Source: Ferruginibacter lapsinanis (GTDB lineage: Bacteria > Bacteroidota > Bacteroidia > Chitinophagales > Chitinophagaceae). From it: 64,000 nt of DNA. How positions within the stretch are numbered: position 1 is the stretch's first letter; each line of letters starts with the position of its first letter. Position numbers and translations under genes: made by a program. Location: assembly GCF_020783315.1 (NCBI RefSeq), contig NZ_CP086063.1, positions 2,840,501 through 2,904,500 on the forward strand. The letters are read 5' to 3'. Positions 47,977-58,700 of the stretch are shown here, one piece after another. The notes beneath the pieces are model-generated. The model had not been told where the DNA came from. It ran no database searches and was given only the letters and a program-made list of their open reading frames with translations.

Positions 47977-49815
47977 ATGGCGTACAACTCCTTAGAAGCA
48001 TGTTTATTGGATCTGGAAAAGACCGGTCAGTTGATCAGAATAAAAGAAGAAGTTGACCCTTATCTGGAATTGGCTGCCATACATCTGAGGGTCTACGAAG
48101 CAGGTGGGCCGGCATTATTATTCGAAAATGTAAAAGGAAGCAAATACAGAGCAGCCTCTAATATTTTTGGTACGCTTGAAAGAAGTAAATATATCTTCAG
48201 GGATACACTAGCATCGGTACAACAATTGATTGAGTTGAAGAATGACCCGATCAAAGCCATTAAGCATCCCATTAACAATTTTTCTACCGCACTGGCAGCT
48301 TTAAAAGCTTTACCGTTAAAAGATCCGTTCAGCAAACCTGTTTTATTTGAAGAAATAAATATTACTGATATTCCGCAGATACAACACTGGGTAAAAGATG
48401 GAGGAGCTTTCGTTACATTGCCGCAAGTATACACTGAAGACATTGACAAACCCGGCATCATGAATGCGAACCTGGGAATGTATCGTATACAATTATCGGG
48501 GAATGAGTATGAAATAAATAAAGAGATCGGATTGCATTATCAATTGCACCGTGGAATAGGGGTACATCAAAACAAAGCAAATAAAAAAGGACAGCCTTTA
48601 AAGGTCAGCATATTTGTCGGCGGGCCTCCTTCACATAGTGTTGCGGCCGTTATGCCTTTACCCGAAGGGATAAGCGAAATGACTTTTGCCGGAGTATTGG
48701 GTGGAAGAAGATTCAGGTACACGTATATAGATGGATATTGTGTGAGTACTGATGCTGATTTTGTAATAACAGGAGAAGTGTATCCGAACGACAATAAACC
48801 CGAAGGGCCATTTGGAGATCATTTGGGATATTATAGTTTAACGCATCCTTTCCCTGTAATGAAAGTGCATAAGGTCTTTGCAAAGAAAAATGCTATCTGG
48901 CCCTTTACAGTAGTGGGCCGTCCGCCACAGGAAGATACCAGTTTTGGACAATTGATACATGAGATAGCAGGAGGAGCCATTCCAAACGAGATACCCGGAT
49001 TGAAAGAAGTACATGCGGTAGATGCTGCCGGCGTTCATCCTTTACTGTTAGCAGTAGGGAGTGAACGGTATACGCCTTATATGCCAACAAAACAACCTGC
49101 CGAATTACTCACTATAGCCAATCATGTATTAGGAACCGGGCAATTGAGTTTAGCTAAATTCTTATTCATTACGGCAGATGATGACAACAAAGTAACAACG
49201 CATAATATCCCTGCATATCTGCAATATGTTTTAGAAAGAATCGATTGGAGAAGAGATGTACATTTTTATACCAATACAACCATTGATACACTCGACTATT
49301 CGGGCAATGGATTGAATATGGGCAGTAAGGTGGTATTTGCTGCGTATGGAAATAAAATAAGAACATTGTGCACCCGGGTTCCGGAAGTACTCTCTGATAT
49401 TAATTTCGGATTTAGAAACCCAAAACTTGTACTACCCGGTATCATTGCGATGGAGGGAGATAAGTTTAAAGGATATGAGGAAAATAAGATGGATAGAACA
49501 GGAATGAATCTGCAACACTCTTCTACCATCGAAAATTTATCTGAAGTTGCCTTGATCGTTTTGTGCGATGATGCCAATTTTGTAGCAGAAACACTGAATA
49601 ATTTTTTATGGGTAACCTTTACCAGATGTAATCCATCCCATGATATTTTTGGTATTGATACTTTTACAGAAAATAAACATTGGGGATGCAATGGACCTTT
49701 AATCATAGATGCCCGTATCAAACCGCATCATGCACCTCCATTGGAAAAAGATCCTTCAACAGAAAAGAACATACAACGGTTGTTTGAAAAAGGGGGAAGT
49801 CTTTACAGAATATAG
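47977..49815 (+). CDS. UbiD-family decarboxylase
   Basis: The 612-residue enzyme is of UbiD type and uses prenylated FMN to decarboxylate an aromatic or unsaturated acid. Supporting motifs are MNANLGMYRIQ (Arg170), VFVGGPPSHSVAAVMPLPEG-like segment near 213-231, ITGEVYPN (Glu267) and PEGPFGDHLGYY (Glu276 region). In Bacteroidota such large UbiD proteins are often assigned to menaquinone biosynthesis, but no other quinone gene is adjacent, so that is inference. It converges on the gene at 49821 with only 5 bases between stops and no visible terminator. Confidence 0.88.
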   Translation: MAYNSLEACLLDLEKTGQLIRIKEEVDPYLELAAIHLRVYEAGGPALLFENVKGSKYRAASNIFGTLERSKYIFRDTLASVQQLIELKNDPIKAIKHPINNFSTALAALKALPLKDPFSKPVLFEEINITDIPQIQHWVKDGGAFVTLPQVYTEDIDKPGIMNANLGMYRIQLSGNEYEINKEIGLHYQLHRGIGVHQNKANKKGQPLKVSIFVGGPPSHSVAAVMPLPEGISEMTFAGVLGGRRFRYTYIDGYCVSTDADFVITGEVYPNDNKPEGPFGDHLGYYSLTHPFPVMKVHKVFAKKNAIWPFTVVGRPPQEDTSFGQLIHEIAGGAIPNEIPGLKEVHAVDAAGVHPLLLAVGSERYTPYMPTKQPAELLTIANHVLGTGQLSLAKFLFITADDDNKVTTHNIPAYLQYVLERIDWRRDVHFYTNTTIDTLDYSGNGLNMGSKVVFAAYGNKIRTLCTRVPEVLSDINFGFRNPKLVLPGIIAMEGDKFKGYEENKMDRTGMNLQHSSTIENLSEVALIVLCDDANFVAETLNNFLWVTFTRCNPSHDIFGIDTFTENKHWGCNGPLIIDARIKPHHAPPLEKDPSTEKNIQRLFEKGGSLYRI

Positions 49816-49820
49816 CAAAC

Positions 49821-52046
49821 CTATTTAAACAGTGGAATCCCATTTTCCAGAAACATTTTTGTATACCCTTTGATATACCCTTTGCGCCATGAATTTCCTG
49901 CCTTGATGTTCAACAGATCAAGATTAGGAATATCATCAACAAATACAACCGCAGGTTGCTGATTGAATTGTTTTGGATCAAACAATAAAGAATCTATTGG
50001 TACCGGTATACCTCCATGCAAAAGAGGAGAGCGTAAATTATTAAAGTCGAGTGAGGTTTGACCTGCAATGAACAAACAATTACGTTCATCTTCTTTTCCG
50101 GGGGTTGGTAGAATGTATGTATGTAGGCCAGCAGCGGTTAATGTTTTGTATACTGATCTACCGGGTATACCGATATCTCCGGTTAAAAAGCCATTGAAAT
50201 TTACTGCGATAAAACCATCTTTATTTAATAGTTTTTTTGCTTGCAGAAAAGTCTCAGAAGTTAACACATGCGCAGGCGGTATATCACCTTTAAAAACATC
50301 AAAAAAGATCAGGTCATATTTATTTGTTGTCTTCTCAATATAATGCCTGGCATCATCAATAATGATCTCTACGTTTGGATTCAATGAAAAATAATCCTGC
50401 GCTACATCGGAAATTCGTTCATCCAACTCTATCGCATCGACAGAAAATTTCAGGTTACAAAATGTGTTGGCTACAGAGCCGCCACCTAATCCTAATAATA
50501 ATACCTTTGAGTTTTCAGGTAATTTACTTGCTATAGCCGATGTAAAACTTATATAATTCCAGTTAGAAACTCCTGTTCTTTTATTTACAAATGTTTGTCC
50601 CATTCTGTTTACAAAAAGGATCCTGTCATCTGTTTGTATGCTATGTATATTATCCTGTTTCACTTTATGAACATCAGCAACCAACACCTGACCTAGTAAC
50701 CCTTCTGAAAAATATTGTATTTCAACATCTGGAGATGATTCTTCTACCTTTTTTACCGATACAGAAAATAATAAAGCCGCGATGAATAACAATGCGATAT
50801 ACTTTTTTTGCATGATCAATTTCACAAAAGGAACTATTCCAACAATAAATCCGATCCATATAGATGGAACGGTAAGTCCATAAGCAGGAATAATAAAAAA
50901 GCCGATCAAAAACAAAGCAACAATCCCACTAATAGATGATATCGTATATACAGTGCCGGTAGTTTTTCCACCATCAGCAACCTTTGCTGATAAATATCGG
51001 ATCAATAGGGTAGGCACCATGCCGAGAAATAACAACGGAGGCAAAACAAGCAACACAGATACAATCACCAGAGCAGAAACAGTATCTGTAGCGTTTTCAA
51101 AAGCAACAACAAGATGTTGTGATAGATAATGAAGTAATAACAAAAAAACAGAAGCGATCAACAGCATCCAGAACAAGATATTCAGTTGAACATATTTATC
51201 CCCTAAATAACCTCCTAAATAATAGCCCGCCGCAAGACTGATCAATGTAGCACCAATGACCGCTCCCCATACATATAAAGATGAACCAAAATATGGAGCC
51301 ATCATTCTGGCAACAATCAATTCTATAGCCATCACTGCAGCTCCTTCCAAAACAGCAAAAAGATAAATACTCCGGTTAGCTTTTATTATAATAGTCTTTG
51401 AACTTTCCAGTACTACAACCGACTCTGCAACAATCATTTGCTGATCAGCTTTATTACCAGAGATCAAACGGATGATCAAATACAAAACAGGCAATACCGC
51501 AAGTGATACAGCCGCAACAATAGAACAATACTTGAGCCCTTTTTCAGGTATAAGATAAAAACCGAATAAAAAGGTCACAATTATTCCTCCCAAAGTAGAG
51601 GTAAAATAAACCGCCCCTGCAGTTTTACCCAATGTCTTTAATTGTGCTGTCATAAGTCTTACCACCATTGGGCCCACAATACCAAAGCAAACCATTGGAG
51701 GAACGAGTAACAAAACTGATGCTATACATATTCCGGGTAGTAACCCTATATTCTTAGTAACAGCTATAGCAAAAGATGCTGTGTACGGCAACGCATAAAC
51801 TAAAATAGCAGCAATGCCTAAAATAGTAAAAAGCAGTTCTTCTGAAGGTCTTTTTTGTGAAAATATTCCTCCTAAATAATAGCCAAGACTTAGCCCCAGA
51901 ACAGTAATACATAAAACTGCTGTCCATACATAGAGGGAGGTACCAAAAAACGGAGCCATCAATTTTGCTCCCATCAATTCTACAGCCATCAATGCGCCAC
52001 CTTCGATCAGCAATACTATAATAAACAACCCGATTTTTTTCATCAT
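49821..52046 (-). CDS. membrane-bound spermidine synthase-like protein with duplicated helical half
   Basis: The 741-residue protein has two homologous helical halves, each opening with an IEGGALMAVELMGAKLMAP-type motif (near residue 14 and again near 234: LEGAAVMAIELIVARMMAP). A C-terminal spermidine synthase-like Rossmann methyltransferase fold follows, with LLLGLGGGSVANTF and DAIELDERI. The acidic residues in YDLIFFDVFKG fit the family core. Its true reaction is uncertain; such fused proteins are often annotated as spermidine synthases without proof. The internal duplication is clear. Confidence 0.83.
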   Translation of the reverse strand: MMKKIGLFIIVLLIEGGALMAVELMGAKLMAPFFGTSLYVWTAVLCITVLGLSLGYYLGGIFSQKRPSEELLFTILGIAAILVYALPYTASFAIAVTKNIGLLPGICIASVLLLVPPMVCFGIVGPMVVRLMTAQLKTLGKTAGAVYFTSTLGGIIVTFLFGFYLIPEKGLKYCSIVAAVSLAVLPVLYLIIRLISGNKADQQMIVAESVVVLESSKTIIIKANRSIYLFAVLEGAAVMAIELIVARMMAPYFGSSLYVWGAVIGATLISLAAGYYLGGYLGDKYVQLNILFWMLLIASVFLLLLHYLSQHLVVAFENATDTVSALVIVSVLLVLPPLLFLGMVPTLLIRYLSAKVADGGKTTGTVYTISSISGIVALFLIGFFIIPAYGLTVPSIWIGFIVGIVPFVKLIMQKKYIALLFIAALLFSVSVKKVEESSPDVEIQYFSEGLLGQVLVADVHKVKQDNIHSIQTDDRILFVNRMGQTFVNKRTGVSNWNYISFTSAIASKLPENSKVLLLGLGGGSVANTFCNLKFSVDAIELDERISDVAQDYFSLNPNVEIIIDDARHYIEKTTNKYDLIFFDVFKGDIPPAHVLTSETFLQAKKLLNKDGFIAVNFNGFLTGDIGIPGRSVYKTLTAAGLHTYILPTPGKEDERNCLFIAGQTSLDFNNLRSPLLHGGIPVPIDSLLFDPKQFNQQPAVVFVDDIPNLDLLNIKAGNSWRKGYIKGYTKMFLENGIPLFK

Positions 52047-52717
52047 AACGTAATCTTTGTTTTCCCGTCTTTTGATTTTATTTCCAAAATTATATTTTAA
52101 TAAAGTAATTGCATTTTTTCTACTTTGATCAAAATTATTTAATATCCTTTATTTACTCTTGCTAAAACTACATGCGTAAAATTTGCATAAAAAAAATAAT
52201 TGCTTTTGTGCAATTATTTATAAAAAAAAACGTTAGCACTTTTTGATAGGTTTGACAGTTTCGGCGTATTGTTCTCTTTTAATGTAATTGTATTAATTTA
52301 CATTAATAACAAATGCATTATATAGCATTTAAAATAACAATACCTTCGTTTTAGCGACTTTTTTTACTAATTTTATAAAACTAACGAGTTTATAAACACT
52401 ATGTTAGCAATATTTTATAGAAAATAGTTAATTCAGTTGCAACTTTACTGAAACAGTCGTTCCTTTGCGTATAAACCTAATCCGTAATTGTCTTAAATGG
52501 ACAGCATATACTAAAGGTGCGTAACAGTCCTTTATCTTCCATTCCTCTGAATAATCAACAACCATTTATTGCCGTATTATCACTTGCTAGAAATATGTAA
52601 GATGTCCGGATTATATCCGATTTACACATAACATATCGCTGACAGTGCCACAAATAAATTAAACCTAATCTACAAGTTGAAAGCCTGTAGTATTTTATTA
52701 TTTTGAAATAGAATATT
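52047..52717. other. divergent intergenic region with AT-rich hairpin and long leader
   Basis: The 671-base gap separates the spermidine-synthase-like gene from the fourth giant gene. ATAATTGC (52196-52203) pairs with GCAATTAT (52210-52217), with an A-run to the left. A near-consensus promoter lies at 52437-52467. The remaining 250 bases before the giant gene look like an untranslated leader. No coding frame was recognised. Confidence 0.5.
52437..52467 (+). promoter_or_regulatory. candidate promoter of the fourth giant gene
   Basis: TTG (52437-52439) is separated by 20 bases from TTCCTTTG (52460-52467), one base off the TAnnTTTG consensus. It would leave a leader of roughly 240 bases before the ATG at 52718. 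Confidence 0.4.
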
Positions 52718-55700
52718 ATGAATATTTTTACCCTATCTCTATTGAAAAAGCCTTCAATACCAAGTTGGCTTATATATTTTTCTAAAACTCCCAGATTAGT
52801 TATTCTTCTGTTGACATTTTTGCTGGTTTTGTTGTCGACAAAATCGAAAGCGGGTGGTACTAATAATACCTGGGATGGTTCATCAAGTACCAACTGGTCT
52901 ACAGCAGCAAACTGGTCTACCAATTTGGTTCCGGTAACAGGAACGGATAATATTATCATTCCCACAGGTTTGGCACGTTACCCAGTTTTAACCGCAAATT
53001 CTGCTTGTAGGGTAATACAAACGATGGCAGACGGTAGTTCTATCGGGGGAAATTTTACACTTACACCAAGTGCTAATAGCAGTATTGCAGTTACGGGGAC
53101 AGCAACTATATCTTGTATACTTGCCGGGACAACCACTTATACGAAAACCGGGACAGGTACATTGATACTCTCAGGAGCCAACACTTACTCAGGTACTACC
53201 ACCATTACTGCCGGAATATTAGCTTTAGGTGCCAGCAATGTACTACCATCTACACAAGTGATCTTAAACGCAGGTACCTTTAGTACCGGAACATCAGTGG
53301 GATATACAGAAACAGTAGGTACATTGGATTTAAACGCCACTTCGACGCTTAGTTTAGGAACTGGTAGCCACACTCTTACATTTTCCGCCAGTGATGCAGT
53401 TGCATGGACAGCAGCTACAACACTAACCATTAATGGTTGGACTGGAAATTATACAACAGGCGTTGCTACGGGAGGAAGAATTTATGTAGGAACAAGCAGC
53501 TCAGGTTTGACCTCTACTCAATTAAGTCAAATTCAATTTTTTGATGGTGCTAACACTTATGGAGCAATCATTTCATCGTCTGGAGAGATACTACCTGACC
53601 CCAATCCTCCTAGTGCGTTAAGTTATACTACACCTAATGTATTTACTAAGAATGTAGCCATCACTGCATTAGATCCAACTGTAACGGGTTATGTAACTAG
53701 TTATAGTGTAAGCCCTTCTTTACCTACCGGATTAAGCTTAAATACATCTACAGGAACAATAAGTGGAACTCCAACGGGAGCCTCACAAAATGCAACAAAT
53801 TATACTGTTACTGCAACCAATGCAAATGGCAGTACTAATTTTGTTATTTCAATTGCTATTGGAGCAAATATAACCAGTGCGGCTACAGGGAACTGGAATG
53901 CAACAGGAACCTGGACCGGCGGGGTTGTTCCTATTTCAGCCGATAATGTTACTATCCTTGGTGCACATACAGTAACAGTAAATGTTACGAATGCCGCTTG
54001 TGCGTCATTAGCCGTTGCTCCGGCAGCAGGCGGGCTTGCCAGATTAAATTTTTCCGGAACAACTCCATCACTTACGGTAACGGGTACTGTAGATGTTGGT
54101 ACTAATAGTGCAAATAATAACAGAGCTGGTATCATTACTTTTACCAGTGATGCTACATTAACTGCTGGTGCTATTCGTTTGAATAAACAAACAAATGGTT
54201 CAAATAGTGGAGTAGTGATGACGGCAGGAGGGCAATTGAATACAGGTTCAATATCAATCGGGACATTAGCTACGGGTGCAGCTTTTGACTGGACAATGGG
54301 AACTGGCACAGTTCAATTAACAGCTAATAACACCTTGCCTGCAACCATAGTAACTACATTTAACAATCTTAAAATAAACTCTGGCTTCACCACCACCAGT
54401 GGAGTTAGTTTTAGCGTAGGAGGAACTTTGACCGTTGATGGCACACTGACTCCCGGTAATACAGCGCATATATTTAGCGGAGCAGGTACTTTAACAGGGG
54501 CAGGTACAATTAAAGTCAACCTTATATCTGCTACAGCATTAACCAGCCAATATACTATTACTACCAAAACACTAACAAATCTCACTGTTGATTATTCAGG
54601 AGCTGGCAATCAATCTATTGCAGCTACTCCAATTAATTCTACAAATTATGGCTCTTTGGTAACAAGTGGCGGAAGTGGAACAAAAACATTGCTGGGTGCT
54701 GTTACTGTTAATAATGATGTATCAATTGGTACAGGTACCACCTTAACTGTTTCGGGAAGTAACTATGCGATAAATCTCGGAAGAGATTGGTCAAATTCCG
54801 GAACCTTTACTCAGGGAAGCGGAACCGTAACATTTAACGGTACGACACAAAATATTCTTGGTTCAACAACTACATTCAACAATCTTACGATTAGCAGTGC
54901 TACTTCTACAACCTTAGGGGTAAATACATCAATTGCTGGTGATCTAAATGTTACATCGGGTATATTGGATCTGGCAACTTTTACAGCAAACCGTACTGCC
55001 GGAGGTGGTACACTAACACTTGCAGCCGGAACTACTCTGAAGATCGGAGGAACTAATTCTTTTCCAAGCAATTTTACTACCAAAACATTAAATGCAACCA
55101 GTACTGTTAATTATTATGGAACCAGTCAAACTATTGCAATACTAACATATGGTCACCTGATCTTAAGTACCAGTGGAACCAAGACACTCGCATTCTCTTC
55201 CAATACATTAACAGTGGCCGGAAACTTTAGTCTTTCAGGCTCAGCTGCAGCTACCTGTACGGGTACCGGAGCTACTGCATTAATGGCTATTACCGGAAAT
55301 CTTTCATTGACAGGCACAAGTTCTTTAACATTACCAAACGGTACAGCCGGAACAGTTGATGTTACCGGAACAGTTTCAATCGGCAGCGGTACAACATTTG
55401 AACCAGGAACAGGTAGTGCGTATACTTTTGGCAATACATTTACTGTAGATGGTACATTCCAAAAAACTACAGGAATAGGAACAATTGATATAACTGGATT
55501 AGTAAATGTAAGTGGAACCTGGAATGTTACAACAGCTACCACATTTACTTTTAGAGGAGGAATAACTAATACAGGAAGTTTTACTGCCGGCTCGGGTGTA
55601 CATAGATTTATAACTAATGACCAGGCTTTAACAGGAAATTTTACTATTGCAAATGTATCAGTGAATACAGCCGGAAAGACATTAACGAATAATAACACAT

Positions 55701-58700
55701 TGACCGTAAGTACAGATCTTTCAGGTAATGGAATTTTGTTACAGGCTACCGGTAGCACCTTAAATATTGGTGGGACATCGACTATTACAACGTTGAATGC
55801 ATCTACTAACACCAACACAGTTAATTATACAGCCGCAGGTTCGCAAACAGTATATTCTACAAACTATAGTAATTTAGGCATTAGTGGTGGCGGAAATAAT
55901 GTGAAAACATTGAATGGCAGCAATACCGTTAGTGGCACATTGACCATTGCTGCATCTACAATCCTTGCTTACCCTGCAACAGCACAAATACTAACGCTTT
56001 CCGGAACAGGGACTAATACTTTGGTAAGCAGTGGCACTATTGACATGAGTGCTTCTAATGCAGCGCATGTTTTACAAATTGCAGCTACAAGCATCGCTTC
56101 TTTCGGTTCGCTTACTAACGGTACAGGTAACACGGTCGAGTATACAAAAACTACAGGTGGGCAAACGATAAGTCCTGTTACATTTAATAACCTGTTATTA
56201 GATAATACCAGTGGTTCAAACACAACTGGTGGTAATATCACTGTAAATGGTACATTAACTACTACAAGCGGTGGTTCTTTAACTAACAATAACATACTTA
56301 CTGTTACTACAGCTCTTTCAGGGGCTGGTACTTTGGTACAAGGAGCAAGCAGTACGTTAAATATTGGTGGTACGTCCGGTATCACTGGTTTAGATGCATC
56401 TACCAATACCAATACGGTTAACTATACTGCTGCAGGTTCACAAACAATCAAGAGTGTTAACTATAGCAGTTTAGGCATCAGTGGAGGAGGTGGTAATGTA
56501 AAAACATTGAGTGGTAGCAATACAGTAAGTGGCACATTGACCATTGCTGCATCCACAGTTCTTGCTTACCCTGCAACCGCACAAACACTAACGCTTTCCG
56601 GAACAGGTACTAATACTTTGGTGAGCAGTGGTACTATTGACATGAGTGCTTCTAATGCAGCGCATGTCCTTAAAATAGCGGCAACCAGTATCGCTTCTTT
56701 CGGTTCACTTACTAACGGTACAGGTAACACGGTAGAGTATACAAAAACTGCAGGTGGACAAACGATCAATTCATTAACATACTATAACCTGTTATTGGAT
56801 AATACCAGTGGTTCAAACACAACAGGTGGTAATATCACTGTAAATGGTACATTAACTACTACAAGCGGTGGTTCTTTAACTAACAATAACATACTTACTG
56901 TTACTACAGCTCTTTCAGGGGCAGGAACTTTAGTACAAGGAGCAAGCAGTACGTTAAATATTGGTGGCACATCCGGTATCACTGGTTTAGATGCATCTAC
57001 CAATACCAATACGGTTAACTATACTGCTGCAGGTTCACAAACAATCAAGAGTGTTAACTATAGCAGTTTAGGCATCAGTGGAGGTGGTGGTAATATTAAA
57101 ACACTAAATGGCAGCAATACAGTAAGTGGTACATTGACCATTGCTGCATCCACAGTTCTTGCTTACCCTGCAACCCCACAAACACTAACACTTTCCGGAA
57201 CAGGAACTAATACTTTAGTGAACAGTGGTACAATTGATATGAGTGCTTCTAATGCGGCTCATATACTTAAAATCGCAGCAAGCAGCATTGCTTCTTTCGG
57301 TTCACTTACTAACGGTACAGGTAACACAGTTGAATACACCGTAACAGCTGGTGGACAAACAGTTAGTGCTGCAACTTACAATCATCTCTTATTAGATAAT
57401 ACCAGCGGATCAAATACAGCTGGTGGTAATTTAGTTGTAAACGGCACCTTGACTACAACAGCAGGCGGTACTTTAGATATGGGATCGACAGCAATTTTAT
57501 CCGGTACTTTATCTACCATTGCAAATAACGGTACTATTAAAACAGCTGTTCCAACAGCAACCAGTGCAACACCTATTCCAACAGGTAAAACCTGGAATGG
57601 AACAGTTGAGTATTCAGCTGCAACAGCACAAACAGTAGTAGCAGCTACTTCGTATAACAATCTCACAATTACAGGCGCAAGTGTAAAATCATTAACTGCC
57701 GATAATACGATAAATTCAGTTTTAACGATAGGTTCAGGAGCAACACTAGCCTTCCCTGCATCCGCACAAACATTAACGCTTTCCGGAACAGGGACTAATA
57801 CTTTGGTAAGCAGTGGCACTATTGACATGAGTGCTTCTAATGCAGCGCATGTTTTACAAATTGCAGCTACAAGTATTGCTTCATTTGGTTCGCTTACTAA
57901 CGGTACCGGTAGTACGGTAGAGTATACAAAAACGGCAGGTGGACAAACGATCAATTCATTAACATACAATAACCTGTTATTGGATAATACCAGTGGTTCA
58001 AACACAACAGGTGGTAATATCACTGTAAATGGTACATTAACTACTACAAGCGGTGGTTCTTTAACTAACAATAACATACTTACTGTTACTACAGCTCTTT
58101 CAGGGGCTGGTACTTTGGTACAAGGAGCAAGCAGTACGTTAAATATTGGTGGTACGTCCGGTATCACTGGTTTAGATGCATCTACCAATACCAATACGGT
58201 TAACTATACTGCTGCAGGTTCACAAACAATCAAGAGTGTTAACTATAGCAGTTTAGGCATCAGTGGAGGAGGTGGTAATGTAAAAACATTGAGTGGTAGC
58301 AATACAGTAAGTGGCACATTGACCATTGCTGCATCCACAGTTCTTGCTTACCCTGCAACCGCACAAACACTAACGCTTTCCGGAACAGGTACTAATACTT
58401 TGGTGAGCAGTGGTACTATTGACATGAGTGCTTCAAATGCAGCACATGTATTACAAATTGCGGCTACAAGTATCGCTTCTTTCGGTTCACTTACTAACGG
58501 TACAGGTAACACAGTAGAGTATACAAAAACTGCAGGAGGGCAAACAGTCAACGCAGCAACATATAATCATCTTTTATTAGATAATACAAGCGGATCAAAT
58601 ACAGCTGGTGGTAATTTAGTTGTAAACGGCACCTTGACAACAACAGCAGGCGGTACTTTAGATATGGGATCGACAGCAATTTTATCCGGTACTTTATCTA

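Noticed and set aside
41382..49721. Small open frames antisense to xylB, xylA, GH43 and ubiD
   Set aside because: They lie within strongly supported genes, have no plausible products and do not fit the operon layout.
57382..58194. Long minus-strand open frames within the giant gene repeats (also 55153-55818, 55969-56412, 53800-54309)
   Set aside because: They are antisense to Ser/Thr/Gly/Asn-rich repeats, which avoid stop codons on the other strand. The products are Val/Pro-rich without signals or domains and are duplicated only because the repeats are.
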